8,276 nucleotides of DNA from an uncultured Flavobacteriales bacterium (GCA_937974275.1 CALJIF010000121.1:1-8276), one strand, 5' to 3'. Shown: positions 1 to 6,266, counted from the stretch's first letter. The notes: generated from the letters alone by a model not told the origin. Program-made: numbers and translations.

Positions 1-1
1 T

Positions 2-457
2 ACTCAATCTTCTATTTCAGAATCTGACAGAGCCGAAATGGAAGAGTTTATTGAGTACATCAAAATGCTAGTCAATACACTCGGGCATAAAGTTTTTGAA
101 GAGAAAAGAGAATTTAAACCCAAACAAACTCAAGAACTCTTTTTCATTAAAGGTCCGCGTGGGGCTGATGGACAAGGCGAACCAACTTCAGACGGTTTTG
201 TAGTATTTAAAAACTCTAAAGCCTCTGCTACCATTGTTACTTCAATGACTCCGAATTTTGTTACTTACAGACAGAAACTAATTGACCAAGGTGTAATTGT
301 TGACAAGGGAGATTATTACGAATTTTCAGACGACTACATTTTTAGTAGTCCTTCTACGGCAGCCGTGATGATTCTTGGGCGCAATGCTAATGGTCTTACA
401 GAATGGAAAAATAAAGCCGGAAAAACACTCAAAGATTTTGAGTTAAACGAGAAGTAA
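2..457 (+). CDS. GIY-YIG nuclease-family protein with DUF4357 domain, 3' part (5' truncated by window edge)
   Basis: This is the C-terminal part of a protein whose start lies left of the window. The frame is open from base 2, and the residues before the first in-window ATG (position 38), SSISESDRAEMEEFIEYIK, resemble the linker that follows the catalytic domain in GIY-YIG nuclease proteins with a DUF4357 tail. ATG 38 is therefore probably an internal methionine. The DUF4357 signature GRNANGLTEWKNKAGKTL lies at about nt 377-430, near the C-terminus, preceded by a segment beginning GPRGADGQGEPTSDGFVVFK. The GIY-YIG catalytic residues are not in view, so nuclease activity is inferred from family architecture. 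The HNH gene starts 8 nt downstream on the same strand, so the two are probably co-transcribed. By eye the region is more AT-rich than kdsB, consistent with an accessory origin. DUF4357 also occurs in restriction-related proteins, so the missing N-terminal domain could be different. Confidence 0.8.
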   Translation, partial: TQSSISESDRAEMEEFIEYIKMLVNTLGHKVFEEKREFKPKQTQELFFIKGPRGADGQGEPTSDGFVVFKNSKASATIVTSMTPNFVTYRQKLIDQGVIVDKGDYYEFSDDYIFSSPSTAAVMILGRNANGLTEWKNKAGKTLKDFELNEK

Positions 458-465
458 GTCTGTTA

Positions 466-786
466 ATGGCCAATCGCTGGAGCATACCGAAAGAAGTTGA
501 ATTGGTGGTTCTCGATCGAGACGCCAACTGCGTCTATTGTGGAATAACGTTTACAAATTCTGATCCTAGCAGAAAAAATAGGAGAACTTGGGAACACATC
601 ATCAACGACATCAGAATTAACGGGCCCGAAAATATTGCATTATACTGTGGCTCAGGCAATGCAAGCAAGGGAAGTAAAACATTGGAAGATTGGTTGCGAA
701 GTAAGTATTGCGATAATAAAAACATCAATAAAGAAACTGTAGCCGATGTAGTTAAACGACACCTCGATAAAACATCGAGTTCATAA
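466..786 (+). CDS. Small HNH endonuclease-family protein
   Basis: A 106-residue protein made of a single HNH (beta-beta-alpha metal) module. Visible elements are a first zinc-knuckle half CVYC (C22, C25), the WEHIIND block with E43 and the candidate catalytic H44, the ENIALYC block with N56 and C61, and NASKG with N65 as the third HNH position. The C-terminal helix-rich tail (TLEDWLRSKYCDNKNINKE) is typical of this small free-standing family. The second knuckle reads C61-G-S-G64, where I would expect CxxC, so one presumed structural zinc ligand is missing. That could weaken the fold or reflect a degenerating gene. The ATG at 466 follows the stop of the upstream DUF4357 gene by 8 nt, with no clear Shine-Dalgarno. 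The expected role is DNA cleavage, but the target cannot be read from the sequence. Confidence 0.82.
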   Translation: MANRWSIPKEVELVVLDRDANCVYCGITFTNSDPSRKNRRTWEHIINDIRINGPENIALYCGSGNASKGSKTLEDWLRSKYCDNKNINKETVADVVKRHLDKTSSS

Positions 787-850
787 CTGTGAGGATGCGG
801 TGCAATTACAATTAAAGTTTCTCCACCACCACAATCCCAACCGTAATCAT

Positions 851-858
851 TAGTTTTG
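851..858 (+). promoter_or_regulatory. Candidate -7 promoter element of kdsB (TAGTTTTG)
   Basis: This is an exact match to the Bacteroidota sigma-factor -7 consensus TAnnTTTG. It starts 4 nt before the left hairpin arm and overlaps it, and its last base is 37 nt before the kdsB ATG. No clear TTG -33 element is present at the expected 17-20 nt spacing. A transcript starting here would lack most of the left arm, so the hairpin could form only in RNA reading through from upstream. Confidence 0.4.
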
Positions 859-887
859 AAATCTTCTGCTGCGCAGAAGATTTCAAA
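855..887. repeat. Perfect 15-bp inverted repeat (hairpin) with 3-nt loop, just upstream of kdsB
   Basis: The arms TTTGAAATCTTCTGC (855-869) and GCAGAAGATTTCAAA (873-887) are exact reverse complements around the loop TGC. The hairpin ends 8 nt before the kdsB ATG. Neither flank has a T-run, so it is not a canonical intrinsic terminator in either direction. It could end or attenuate readthrough from the nuclease genes, cover the kdsB ribosome-binding region in such transcripts, or be a remnant of a palindromic repeat element. Confidence 0.85.
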
Positions 888-895
888 CCGATCGC

Positions 896-1642
896 ATGAA
901 AACACTAGGCATCATACCCGCACGATACGCTTCCTCCCGATTCCCGGGAAAACCGCTCATTGACCTCAACGGCAAAAGCATGATTCAACGCGTGTACGAA
1001 CAGGCGTGCAAAGCTTCTTTGCTGGCGCAAGTAGTGGTGGCAACGGATGATCAACGCATCTTCGATCATGTAGTCGGATTTGGAGGTAAGGCGGTAATGA
1101 CGTCGAGCGAGCACCGCAGCGGCACCGATCGTTGTGCGGAAGTTCTGTCCAAAACAACGCAACACGTTGATGCAGTCATCAATATTCAAGGTGATGAGCC
1201 GTTTATTCAACCGGAACAAATTGATTTGCTCGCCAAGTTGTTTGAAGATGATTCCGTGGAAATCGGCACGTTGATTAAACCTCTGCACGATGCTGCGGAT
1301 TTATCCAATCCGAACATCATCAAAGTGGTGATCGACACGAAAAAAAACGGCATTTATTTCAGTCGTTCTCCTATTCCGTTTGTGCGCGATGCAGCAGAGC
1401 TTTCGGAATGGCCGCAAAAAGTGAAGTTGTATAAACACATCGGCATATACGGTTATCGTGCTGATGTGTTGCCGAAACTTACACAATTGGCTCCCGGAGT
1501 GCTGGAAGTAGCGGAATCGTTGGAGCAATTGCGTTGGAGAGAAAATGGTTATGCTATTCGTACCGCGCTAACAGAACTGGAAACCATATCGATTGACGCG
1601 CCGGAAGACGTGGACAAGCTGCGCAAAGCAGGGTTGATTTAA
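896..1642 (+). CDS. kdsB: 3-deoxy-manno-octulosonate cytidylyltransferase (CMP-KDO synthetase)
   Basis: A cytosolic enzyme that activates KDO with CTP to give CMP-KDO and pyrophosphate. CMP-KDO is the donor used to attach KDO to lipid A during LPS inner-core synthesis. The protein is 248 residues, the usual length for KdsB. It starts with the nucleotide-binding signature IIPARYASSRFPGKPL (about residues 6-21). ATDD follows at 49-52, then EHRSGTDR at 72-79 and NIQGDEPFI at about 96-104, with D100 in the metal-binding position. The C-terminal signature HIGIYGYR and the block LEVAESLEQLRWRENGY are also present. The ATG at 896 places the P-loop-like segment at the expected N-terminal position. 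It is preceded by the 855-887 hairpin and a candidate promoter. The next gene starts 42 nt downstream, so readthrough is possible. Identification is secure from the motifs. Confidence 0.97.
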   Translation: MKTLGIIPARYASSRFPGKPLIDLNGKSMIQRVYEQACKASLLAQVVVATDDQRIFDHVVGFGGKAVMTSSEHRSGTDRCAEVLSKTTQHVDAVINIQGDEPFIQPEQIDLLAKLFEDDSVEIGTLIKPLHDAADLSNPNIIKVVIDTKKNGIYFSRSPIPFVRDAAELSEWPQKVKLYKHIGIYGYRADVLPKLTQLAPGVLEVAESLEQLRWRENGYAIRTALTELETISIDAPEDVDKLRKAGLI

Positions 1643-1664
1643 GCGCATTTTTTCGGTATATTGG
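1634..1664 (+). promoter_or_regulatory. Weak candidate promoter for the T9SS cargo gene
   Basis: TATATTGG (1657-1664) matches TAnnTTTG except at one fixed position. A TTG at 1634-1636, inside the 3' end of kdsB, lies 20 nt upstream, close to the expected spacing. It would give a leader of about 15 nt before ATG 1685. The match is imperfect and the gene may equally be read through from kdsB. Confidence 0.28.
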
Positions 1665-1684
1665 GGCAACCAATTGCCTTCCCC

Positions 1685-4084
1685 ATGCAACACCGTTACG
1701 CCATCACCACCCGAATCATCACGGGCATTTTTCTGATTTTCGGTATTCCAAGTTTTGCGCAACACGTGCCCACCGAACTCGTGCAACCTGCGTTTCAACT
1801 ATCCGATACGTCCTACAGCAAAGATTTTCTGGCATCGAAAAAAACGTGGAGGGAAGATCCTACGCAACGCAGTGTGTATTCCAGCACGTACAGAACTCCG
1901 GACGGGAGAATCATTATTGAGTCGAGTAAAAAACCGCTGAACTACTACAACGAATCGGGACAACTCTTGCACATCGATGATGCAATCATCACGCGTGGTA
2001 ATGAAGTGGTCATGCCGAATCAGCCGTATCCGGTGGCATTGAGCACTACCGGCGTCATCACCTTAGCATCGGGCAAAAAAGAAGCGTTGAGTTTTGGGCA
2101 ACACGTGCGCATCAATACTATTCCATGTACGCTTAACTTAGAACGTAACGAACAAGGGAAATTCTCGTCACCAACTGGCATTGCGGGCATCAGCAAAGAA
2201 TTTGAATTGCGGGAAAATGCAACGAAGTATCATTACATACTCGAACAACAACCTGCCATCACTTCCAATTATTTGGTGATTGAAGAAGAATTTGAAGTGC
2301 CCGCAAATTCGCGCGTGGAGCTGGACAACACACGTCGTAAAGAACATTTCGGGTACACGAGTGCCGATGTCATCATTACGAATGCTGAAGGATTGGAAAT
2401 CGGTCGCATCTCCGCACCGATTATTTTAGACGCCAACAACAACTGGATTCTCGGAGGTTATCAGTTAGTTCCGTTAAAAAACGGGAATCGTTATCTATTG
2501 AAAACACTGGTACCGAAATCGTGGTTACAAGATGCGTCCCGCTCCTACCCTGTTGTAATTGATCCGTTGGTAACAGGTCCAACTGCTTTGTGGACGGGCG
2601 GTGTGATGCCCTCGTGTGTAATTCCGCAATACAACATCGACAGTATTGCTGTAACGTTACCCGCACAAATTTCCGTCACCGGATTTTTTGTAACGTCCAG
2701 TTTTTACGCCGATCCTTTTACTACAGCAGTAATGGCGGATGGCGCGATGCAATTCAGCACGACGTGTAATATTTCACAATCGTTCACGGTACAGCCTCCT
2801 GCAGGAAACACACCGGGCACAGCTTATCTGCAAGCATTTAATTTACGCAGTCCGTTGTTGTGTTGCTTCCCGCAAGCCTGCACCACGCGTACGTTTTATC
2901 TGCGCATGCACTTAGGTCGCACCATTCCGAATACCGGCTGCAACTCCACGCACATTTATTACAATCCTACCACACAATGGCCGTTCTCTGCATACGTGGA
3001 AGGGCGCACGGTGGAAACATTCGGCAATGAATGGTCCATTCCCAACACGCCGATATGCAGAGATGTATGCACGGTAATCGGAACAGCGCAGGCGCGTTAC
3101 GGCGTTCCTCCATACACGTTCACACATCCATGGATGCAAGGCAGCTCCACAGGCGGAACACCGGCGGCATGCAGCTATGGCAACACCAACAGACAACTCA
3201 CACTCACTATTCCGAATTGTCCTTTGTATTGCGATACGACACCATTCATCGTCGTGCCACCGCCCACCATTACCGATGCTTGCGGCAACGTCGTTTCAGG
3301 TTTACAAGCGGATACGTTGTGGTTAAAACCTGTTCCGATTGTTACTGCATCACCTTCACAAACCACCACATGCACGGGCGAACCGTTTACCATCACGCTC
3401 ACGTCTTGCTTACCCAACACGACCATTTCCTGGTATGGCGCTACCGGCACCGGAACGGGCACATTTACGGATACAGTCTTCAACACGGGCAATGCGCCTG
3501 TTCAAACCTACTTCTCGGCGTATTCCGTAGTGAACGGTTGCGCATCCGATACGATCAACATCACTGTCAACACGGACCCCATGCCTTTCGCGGATTTTAC
3601 GGTTGCTCCTCAACCGGGCATCGTGAGTCAGCCCGTAAACTTTACCGATGGCAGTCTGGCGAATGGTGGCACGATTACCACGTGGTTGTGGGATTTGGGC
3701 GATGGTGACACGGCGATGACCGCAAATCCTTCTCACATTTATACTGCGCCCGGAAACTATAACGTGTGCTTGTTCGTGAATACGGCCAACGGTTGTTCGG
3801 ATACGGTGTGCAACGTTGTAGAAATCATTCCTGCAGAAGTGAATGCTCCCAATATTTTCACCCCGAACGGTGACGGCATTAACGATGCGCTGGTGTTTCA
3901 ATACCTGGAATTTTATCCCGACAATCAGTTGAATGTTTACAACCGCTGGGGAAATGTGATTTACGCGCAAAACGGTTATGCTAACAACTGGACCGGAGAC
4001 AATCTTAGCGAAGGCACCTATTATTACGTGCTGAACATCAGCAACGGGCAGCTGTTGAAAGGCTATTTTATGCTGAAACGATAA
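1685..4084 (+). CDS. Secreted T9SS type B cargo protein with PKD domain and gliding-motility-associated C-terminal sorting domain
   Basis: A 799-residue protein predicted to cross the inner membrane by Sec and the outer membrane by T9SS, ending at the cell surface or outside. Residues 1-25 form a signal peptide: a basic start, then the hydrophobic stretch IITGIFLIFGIP, with cleavage predicted after SFA at A25. Residues 26 to about 294 are an unassigned N-terminal module ending in SYPVVIDP (287-294), a motif also seen in RHS-like and other large secreted proteins. About 295-555 is an unassigned Cys-rich region. About 556-634 looks like an Ig-like/CHU-type adhesion domain (TTCTGEPFTITLTSC). Residues 637-715 are a PKD domain (WLWDLGDGD, NPSHIYTAPGNYNVCLFV). 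Residues 719-799 are the type B sorting domain (NIFTPNGDGINDAL, NRWGNVIY, GTYYYVLN, GYFMLKR). A TTG at 1661 would add 8 residues before the signal peptide, so I chose ATG 1685. The protein has about 19 cysteines, most between residues 310 and 710. The family role may be adhesion or gliding-related; the ligand is unknown. Confidence 0.93.
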   Translation: MQHRYAITTRIITGIFLIFGIPSFAQHVPTELVQPAFQLSDTSYSKDFLASKKTWREDPTQRSVYSSTYRTPDGRIIIESSKKPLNYYNESGQLLHIDDAIITRGNEVVMPNQPYPVALSTTGVITLASGKKEALSFGQHVRINTIPCTLNLERNEQGKFSSPTGIAGISKEFELRENATKYHYILEQQPAITSNYLVIEEEFEVPANSRVELDNTRRKEHFGYTSADVIITNAEGLEIGRISAPIILDANNNWILGGYQLVPLKNGNRYLLKTLVPKSWLQDASRSYPVVIDPLVTGPTALWTGGVMPSCVIPQYNIDSIAVTLPAQISVTGFFVTSSFYADPFTTAVMADGAMQFSTTCNISQSFTVQPPAGNTPGTAYLQAFNLRSPLLCCFPQACTTRTFYLRMHLGRTIPNTGCNSTHIYYNPTTQWPFSAYVEGRTVETFGNEWSIPNTPICRDVCTVIGTAQARYGVPPYTFTHPWMQGSSTGGTPAACSYGNTNRQLTLTIPNCPLYCDTTPFIVVPPPTITDACGNVVSGLQADTLWLKPVPIVTASPSQTTTCTGEPFTITLTSCLPNTTISWYGATGTGTGTFTDTVFNTGNAPVQTYFSAYSVVNGCASDTINITVNTDPMPFADFTVAPQPGIVSQPVNFTDGSLANGGTITTWLWDLGDGDTAMTANPSHIYTAPGNYNVCLFVNTANGCSDTVCNVVEIIPAEVNAPNIFTPNGDGINDALVFQYLEFYPDNQLNVYNRWGNVIYAQNGYANNWTGDNLSEGTYYYVLNISNGQLLKGYFMLKR

Positions 4085-4154
4085 TGCAATTAGTTCGCGC
4101 CGAATCAATTACGGAATAGCTGCATTTCTCCCGTCCAAAATGCCTGAAAATGGC

Positions 4155-4162
4155 TAAATTTG
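4155..4162 (+). promoter_or_regulatory. Candidate -7 promoter element of the HU/SPOR gene (TAAATTTG)
   Basis: An exact TAnnTTTG match ending 8 nt before ATG 4171 and lying downstream of the alternative ATG 4150. If used, transcription would begin only a few nt before ATG 4171, giving a near-leaderless mRNA and excluding the 4150 start. No TTG -33 element is visible at 17-20 nt upstream, which lowers confidence. Confidence 0.42.
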
Positions 4163-4170
4163 AGGCTCGA

Positions 4171-5253
4171 ATGGTAGCTCCTGTTAACATAGCGCATTAC
4201 ATCGCCGACTTATTGTTCCGGCACGATTGTGTTATTGTTCCCGGTTTGGGTGGATTTGTTTCCACTTACGCCTCTGCAAAAATTCATCCCGTACAACACA
4301 CGTTTTTGCCGCCTTCCAAGCAGATTGTATTTAACAAACACCTGCAACAGAATGATGGTTTGTTGGTGAATGCCATTGCGGTTGCGATGAGCATCACGTT
4401 CGATGATGCACAAACAACAGTAAAAGCGTTTACGGAATCCTTGCAAAATCAACTGCAGGAAGGTAAAAAAGTAGAGCTGTTGAATTTGGGCAGCATGTGG
4501 TTGGATCCGGAGAAGAACATTTGTTTTGAATCCGATCCGGGAGTGAATTTCTTAATGGAATCCTTTGGTCTTGCTGCGTTCCAGACCATGCCGATATTGC
4601 GTGAGACTCCGAAAACCGAGCCGAAACCTGTTGTTCGCGAAGATCGCAAGATCACAACACCGCCGGAAGAAGTTGTTGCACCGCGCGTACGTCGTTCAAA
4701 AGCAGTGTACGTTACTGCCGCCATCGCACTACCGATTTTAATCGCGTTAACGTGGGTGGGTTTGCAAATTCAGGATAACGGTCAGGGCATTGCAGGATTG
4801 GGCTTCTTCAAACAAGAGCCGGGCAAATATTCGCCTGTGAATTATGTGGCCCAAATGAACGCCGACACCGCACGTGAAGATTTAAAATTCGACGCTGCAG
4901 GTAATGCCGATTTGCAATTATTGGAAACAGGTCCGCGATTGCACGTGAACGTGTATAAAATGCCTGCAGATTCTACGAGCGTTGCCGCAACGCAGCATTT
5001 AGCGGCAAATCAAACCGGAAATTTAGAACGCGATCGTTTTTACATCATCGCCGGATGCTTCCGTATGCCGGAGAATGCGGATAATTATTACCGTGAATTG
5101 AGCGCCAAAGGATTAAAACCTTCGAAGCTGAATGCCATCAAAGGCGGCATGACCTACATCAGTTTGGGAACATTCTCAGAACGCAAAGCTGCGGAAGACT
5201 TGTTATTCGCGGTTCGCGGAACAGTTCCTGAAGCGTGGTTAATGAAGCGCTGA
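4171..5253 (+). CDS. HU-CCDC81-type and SPOR domain-containing single-pass membrane protein
   Basis: A 360-residue protein (367 if ATG 4150 is used). Residues 1 to about 130 match the paired HU-CCDC81-type domains of Bacteroidota: NIAHYIADLLFRHDCVIVPG, the GLGGFVS turn (around residues 25-31), KQIVFNKHLQQNDGLL, and a second IHF/HU-like half with LNLGSMWLDPEKNICFESD. A Pro/charged linker follows, then a transmembrane helix at about 178-200 (AVYVTAAIALPILIALTWVG) preceded by RVRRSK. The SPOR domain is at about 289-360 (RFYIIAGCF, KGGMTYISLGTFSERKAAEDL). SPOR domains bind denuded septal peptidoglycan, so the expected topology is a cytoplasmic HU-like part and a periplasmic SPOR part. I prefer ATG 4171 because GAGG lies 5 nt before it, a -7 box lies between the two ATGs, and the homology begins just after it. 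The gene converges on the response regulator with no gap between stop codons. Confidence 0.92.
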   Translation: MVAPVNIAHYIADLLFRHDCVIVPGLGGFVSTYASAKIHPVQHTFLPPSKQIVFNKHLQQNDGLLVNAIAVAMSITFDDAQTTVKAFTESLQNQLQEGKKVELLNLGSMWLDPEKNICFESDPGVNFLMESFGLAAFQTMPILRETPKTEPKPVVREDRKITTPPEEVVAPRVRRSKAVYVTAAIALPILIALTWVGLQIQDNGQGIAGLGFFKQEPGKYSPVNYVAQMNADTAREDLKFDAAGNADLQLLETGPRLHVNVYKMPADSTSVAATQHLAANQTGNLERDRFYIIAGCFRMPENADNYYRELSAKGLKPSKLNAIKGGMTYISLGTFSERKAAEDLLFAVRGTVPEAWLMKR

Positions 5254-5270
5254 TTATCCGGCCCGCTTCA
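5243..5270. terminator. Inverted repeat spanning the convergent stop codons, possible bidirectional terminator
   Basis: TGAAGCG (5243-5249) and CGCTTCA (5264-5270) are exact reverse complements around a 14-nt loop that holds both stop codons (TGA of the + gene, TAA of the - gene). The stem is only 7 bp and no T-tract follows on either strand, so terminator function is tentative. It is the only obvious hairpin at a junction where the two genes leave no intergenic space. Confidence 0.3.
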
Positions 5271-5640
5271 CCCAATCATCTACTCTTCGCAACAACAACT
5301 CCAAACGAATCGGTTTGTTGATATAACCGTCGGCTTCCAGTTGTATGCCTAAATCTTTTGCGTACGACTCATTCAACGCCGAAAGAAACAGAATGCGTGT
5401 TTGATCAAACTCCGCTTTTGCACGCAATTGACGGCAGGTTTCGTAACCGTTCATCACCGGCATCAAAATATCCAGAATAATCAGGTGCGGGCGGCATTGC
5501 AACGCCACATCCAGCCCCGACTGACCGTCTGTAGCCGTGAACACTTCGTAACCTTTACGCATGAGGTTATATCCAATGAATTCGCGGATATCGGGTTCGT
5601 CGTCGATGATTAATATTCTGCGCGGGTGGAGTTCGTTCAT
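5254..5640 (-). CDS. Stand-alone response regulator receiver (REC) protein
   Basis: A cytosolic phospho-relay receiver of 128 residues consisting of one CheY/PhoB-type REC domain with no output domain. The active site is complete: acidic pair D13 and D14 (LIIDDEPD), phosphoacceptor D57 (LIILDILMP), switch residue S87 (ILFLSAL), and K109 in INKPI. The domain fills nearly the whole protein, so output must go through a partner. No histidine kinase is in the window. An upstream in-frame ATG at 5664 would add MSTVRLLI. I prefer 5640 because a TACGTTTG box lies between the two ATGs on this strand and the REC fold begins directly after MNELHPRR. It is co-oriented with the HemJ gene, whose stop lies 55 nt upstream, but it appears to have its own promoter. 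Confidence 0.93.
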   Translation of the reverse strand: MNELHPRRILIIDDEPDIREFIGYNLMRKGYEVFTATDGQSGLDVALQCRPHLIILDILMPVMNGYETCRQLRAKAEFDQTRILFLSALNESYAKDLGIQLEADGYINKPIRLELLLRRVDDWVKRAG

Positions 5641-5646
5641 AATGAG

Positions 5647-5654
5647 CAAACGTA
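5647..5654 (-). promoter_or_regulatory. Candidate -7 promoter element of the response regulator gene (TACGTTTG)
   Basis: On the minus strand this is an exact TAnnTTTG match ending 6 nt before ATG 5640. It lies inside the longer reading frame that begins at 5664, so it supports the shorter start and implies a near-leaderless transcript. The -33 region reads TTTTCGC rather than a clean TTG. Confidence 0.4.
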
Positions 5655-5695
5655 CAGTGCTCATATTGCGAAAAGATTACCCCTATCTGAAATGA

Positions 5696-6262
5696 TTATG
5701 AATTTACATCAGGATGGTTCCGCTGCTTTTGCTCTTCCTGCGCGCGATTCTTGCGATAAATAGACACAGCTGCAAACAACGCAATGCCCAATACAATGGT
5801 ACTTAACGTAACCCAAACCCACGTATCGTTGCTTTTCGGAATTACTAAAAACACGATCACGAACAAGAAGATTGTCGCTACTTCATTCCACAGGCGTAAA
5901 CGAAACGACGTCCATTTCAACACATCGCGTTGATGTTGTTGGAACAATTGATGAGTTTTTAAGTGGTAAAGCGTTAATCCGATTGCAAAACACAACTTGA
6001 GAATAAACCAGGCTTGCGCGTATAAATCGGGGCGATACCAAGTGATCCACAATCCGAAAATCCACGTTAAAATCATAGCCGGCCAGGAAATAGCATACCA
6101 CAAACGTTTCTGCATGATTTTGAATTGTGCGGAAAGAATATCGCGCTCCTGTTGTTCTTTATCCTGAGCTTCTACATGATAAATCAGCAATCGCGGCATA
6201 TAGAACAATGCGGCAAACCAACTTACCATAAAAATTACGTGCAGAGATTTGACATAAACCAT
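5696..6262 (-). CDS. hemJ: HemJ/CopD-family membrane protein, putative protoporphyrinogen IX oxidase
   Basis: An inner-membrane protein of 188 residues. HemJ oxidises protoporphyrinogen IX to protoporphyrin IX, the penultimate step of heme synthesis. The N-terminus carries the family signature YVKSLHVIFMVSWFAALFY followed by MPRLLIYH, with H8, R24 and H29 conserved-looking. Later blocks are WFILKLCFAIGLTLYHLK (with K89) and LRLWNEVATIFLFVIVFLVI, which resembles the family's NEV(P) helix with Ala in place of Pro. I count five likely transmembrane segments, the last (VWVTLSTIVLGIALFAAVSI) followed by a charged tail. Homology begins right at the ATG at 6262; the upstream ATG at 6292 would add ten residues and place the likely promoter inside the gene, so I rejected it. 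Bacteroidota annotations often call such proteins CopD family. The heme role is inferred from the signature. Confidence 0.87.
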   Translation of the reverse strand: MVYVKSLHVIFMVSWFAALFYMPRLLIYHVEAQDKEQQERDILSAQFKIMQKRLWYAISWPAMILTWIFGLWITWYRPDLYAQAWFILKLCFAIGLTLYHLKTHQLFQQHQRDVLKWTSFRLRLWNEVATIFLFVIVFLVIPKSNDTWVWVTLSTIVLGIALFAAVSIYRKNRAQEEQKQRNHPDVNS

Positions 6263-6266
6263 AGTG

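Larger units (their letters stand above)
787..895. other. Intergenic junction between accessory nuclease genes and kdsB
   Basis: This 109-nt gap is the longest clearly non-coding stretch in the window. It holds the candidate -7 element at 851-858 and the perfect hairpin at 855-887. I see no tRNA, attachment-site duplication or small ORF in it. It marks an apparent change from the AT-richer nuclease pair to housekeeping and envelope genes. Confidence 0.6.

Noticed and set aside
763..779. Short inverted repeat CTCGAT/ATCGAG at the end of the HNH gene
   Set aside because: A 6-bp stem inside coding sequence without a following T-tract is too weak to call a terminator.
534..905. Long open frame on the minus strand opposite the HNH gene and its downstream gap
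   Set aside because: It has no recognisable domain and is antisense to the well-supported HNH gene across most of its length. It also runs through the hairpin.
905..1288. Minus-strand open frame opposite kdsB
   Set aside because: Its composition is that of an antisense shadow and kdsB is certain on the other strand.
1663..1680. Small hairpin GGGGCAA/TTGCCTT before the T9SS cargo ATG
   Set aside because: It needs two G-T pairs and overlaps the candidate promoter, so it may not be present in the mRNA.
1661..1684. TTG start for the T9SS cargo protein
   Set aside because: It adds eight residues before a well-formed signal peptide and overlaps the weak promoter match; ATG 1685 is simpler.
3031..4108. 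Long alternative open frames on both strands across the T9SS cargo gene (3031-3708 +, 3410-4108 -)
   Set aside because: Their His/Arg-rich, domain-free translations are frame artefacts of a repetitive Thr/Cys-rich coding region that carries clear PKD and sorting domains in the true frame.
4084..4125. ATGCA/TGCAT pair after the T9SS cargo gene as a terminator
   Set aside because: The 5-bp arms are separated by 32 nt and lack a T-run; chance pairing is likely.
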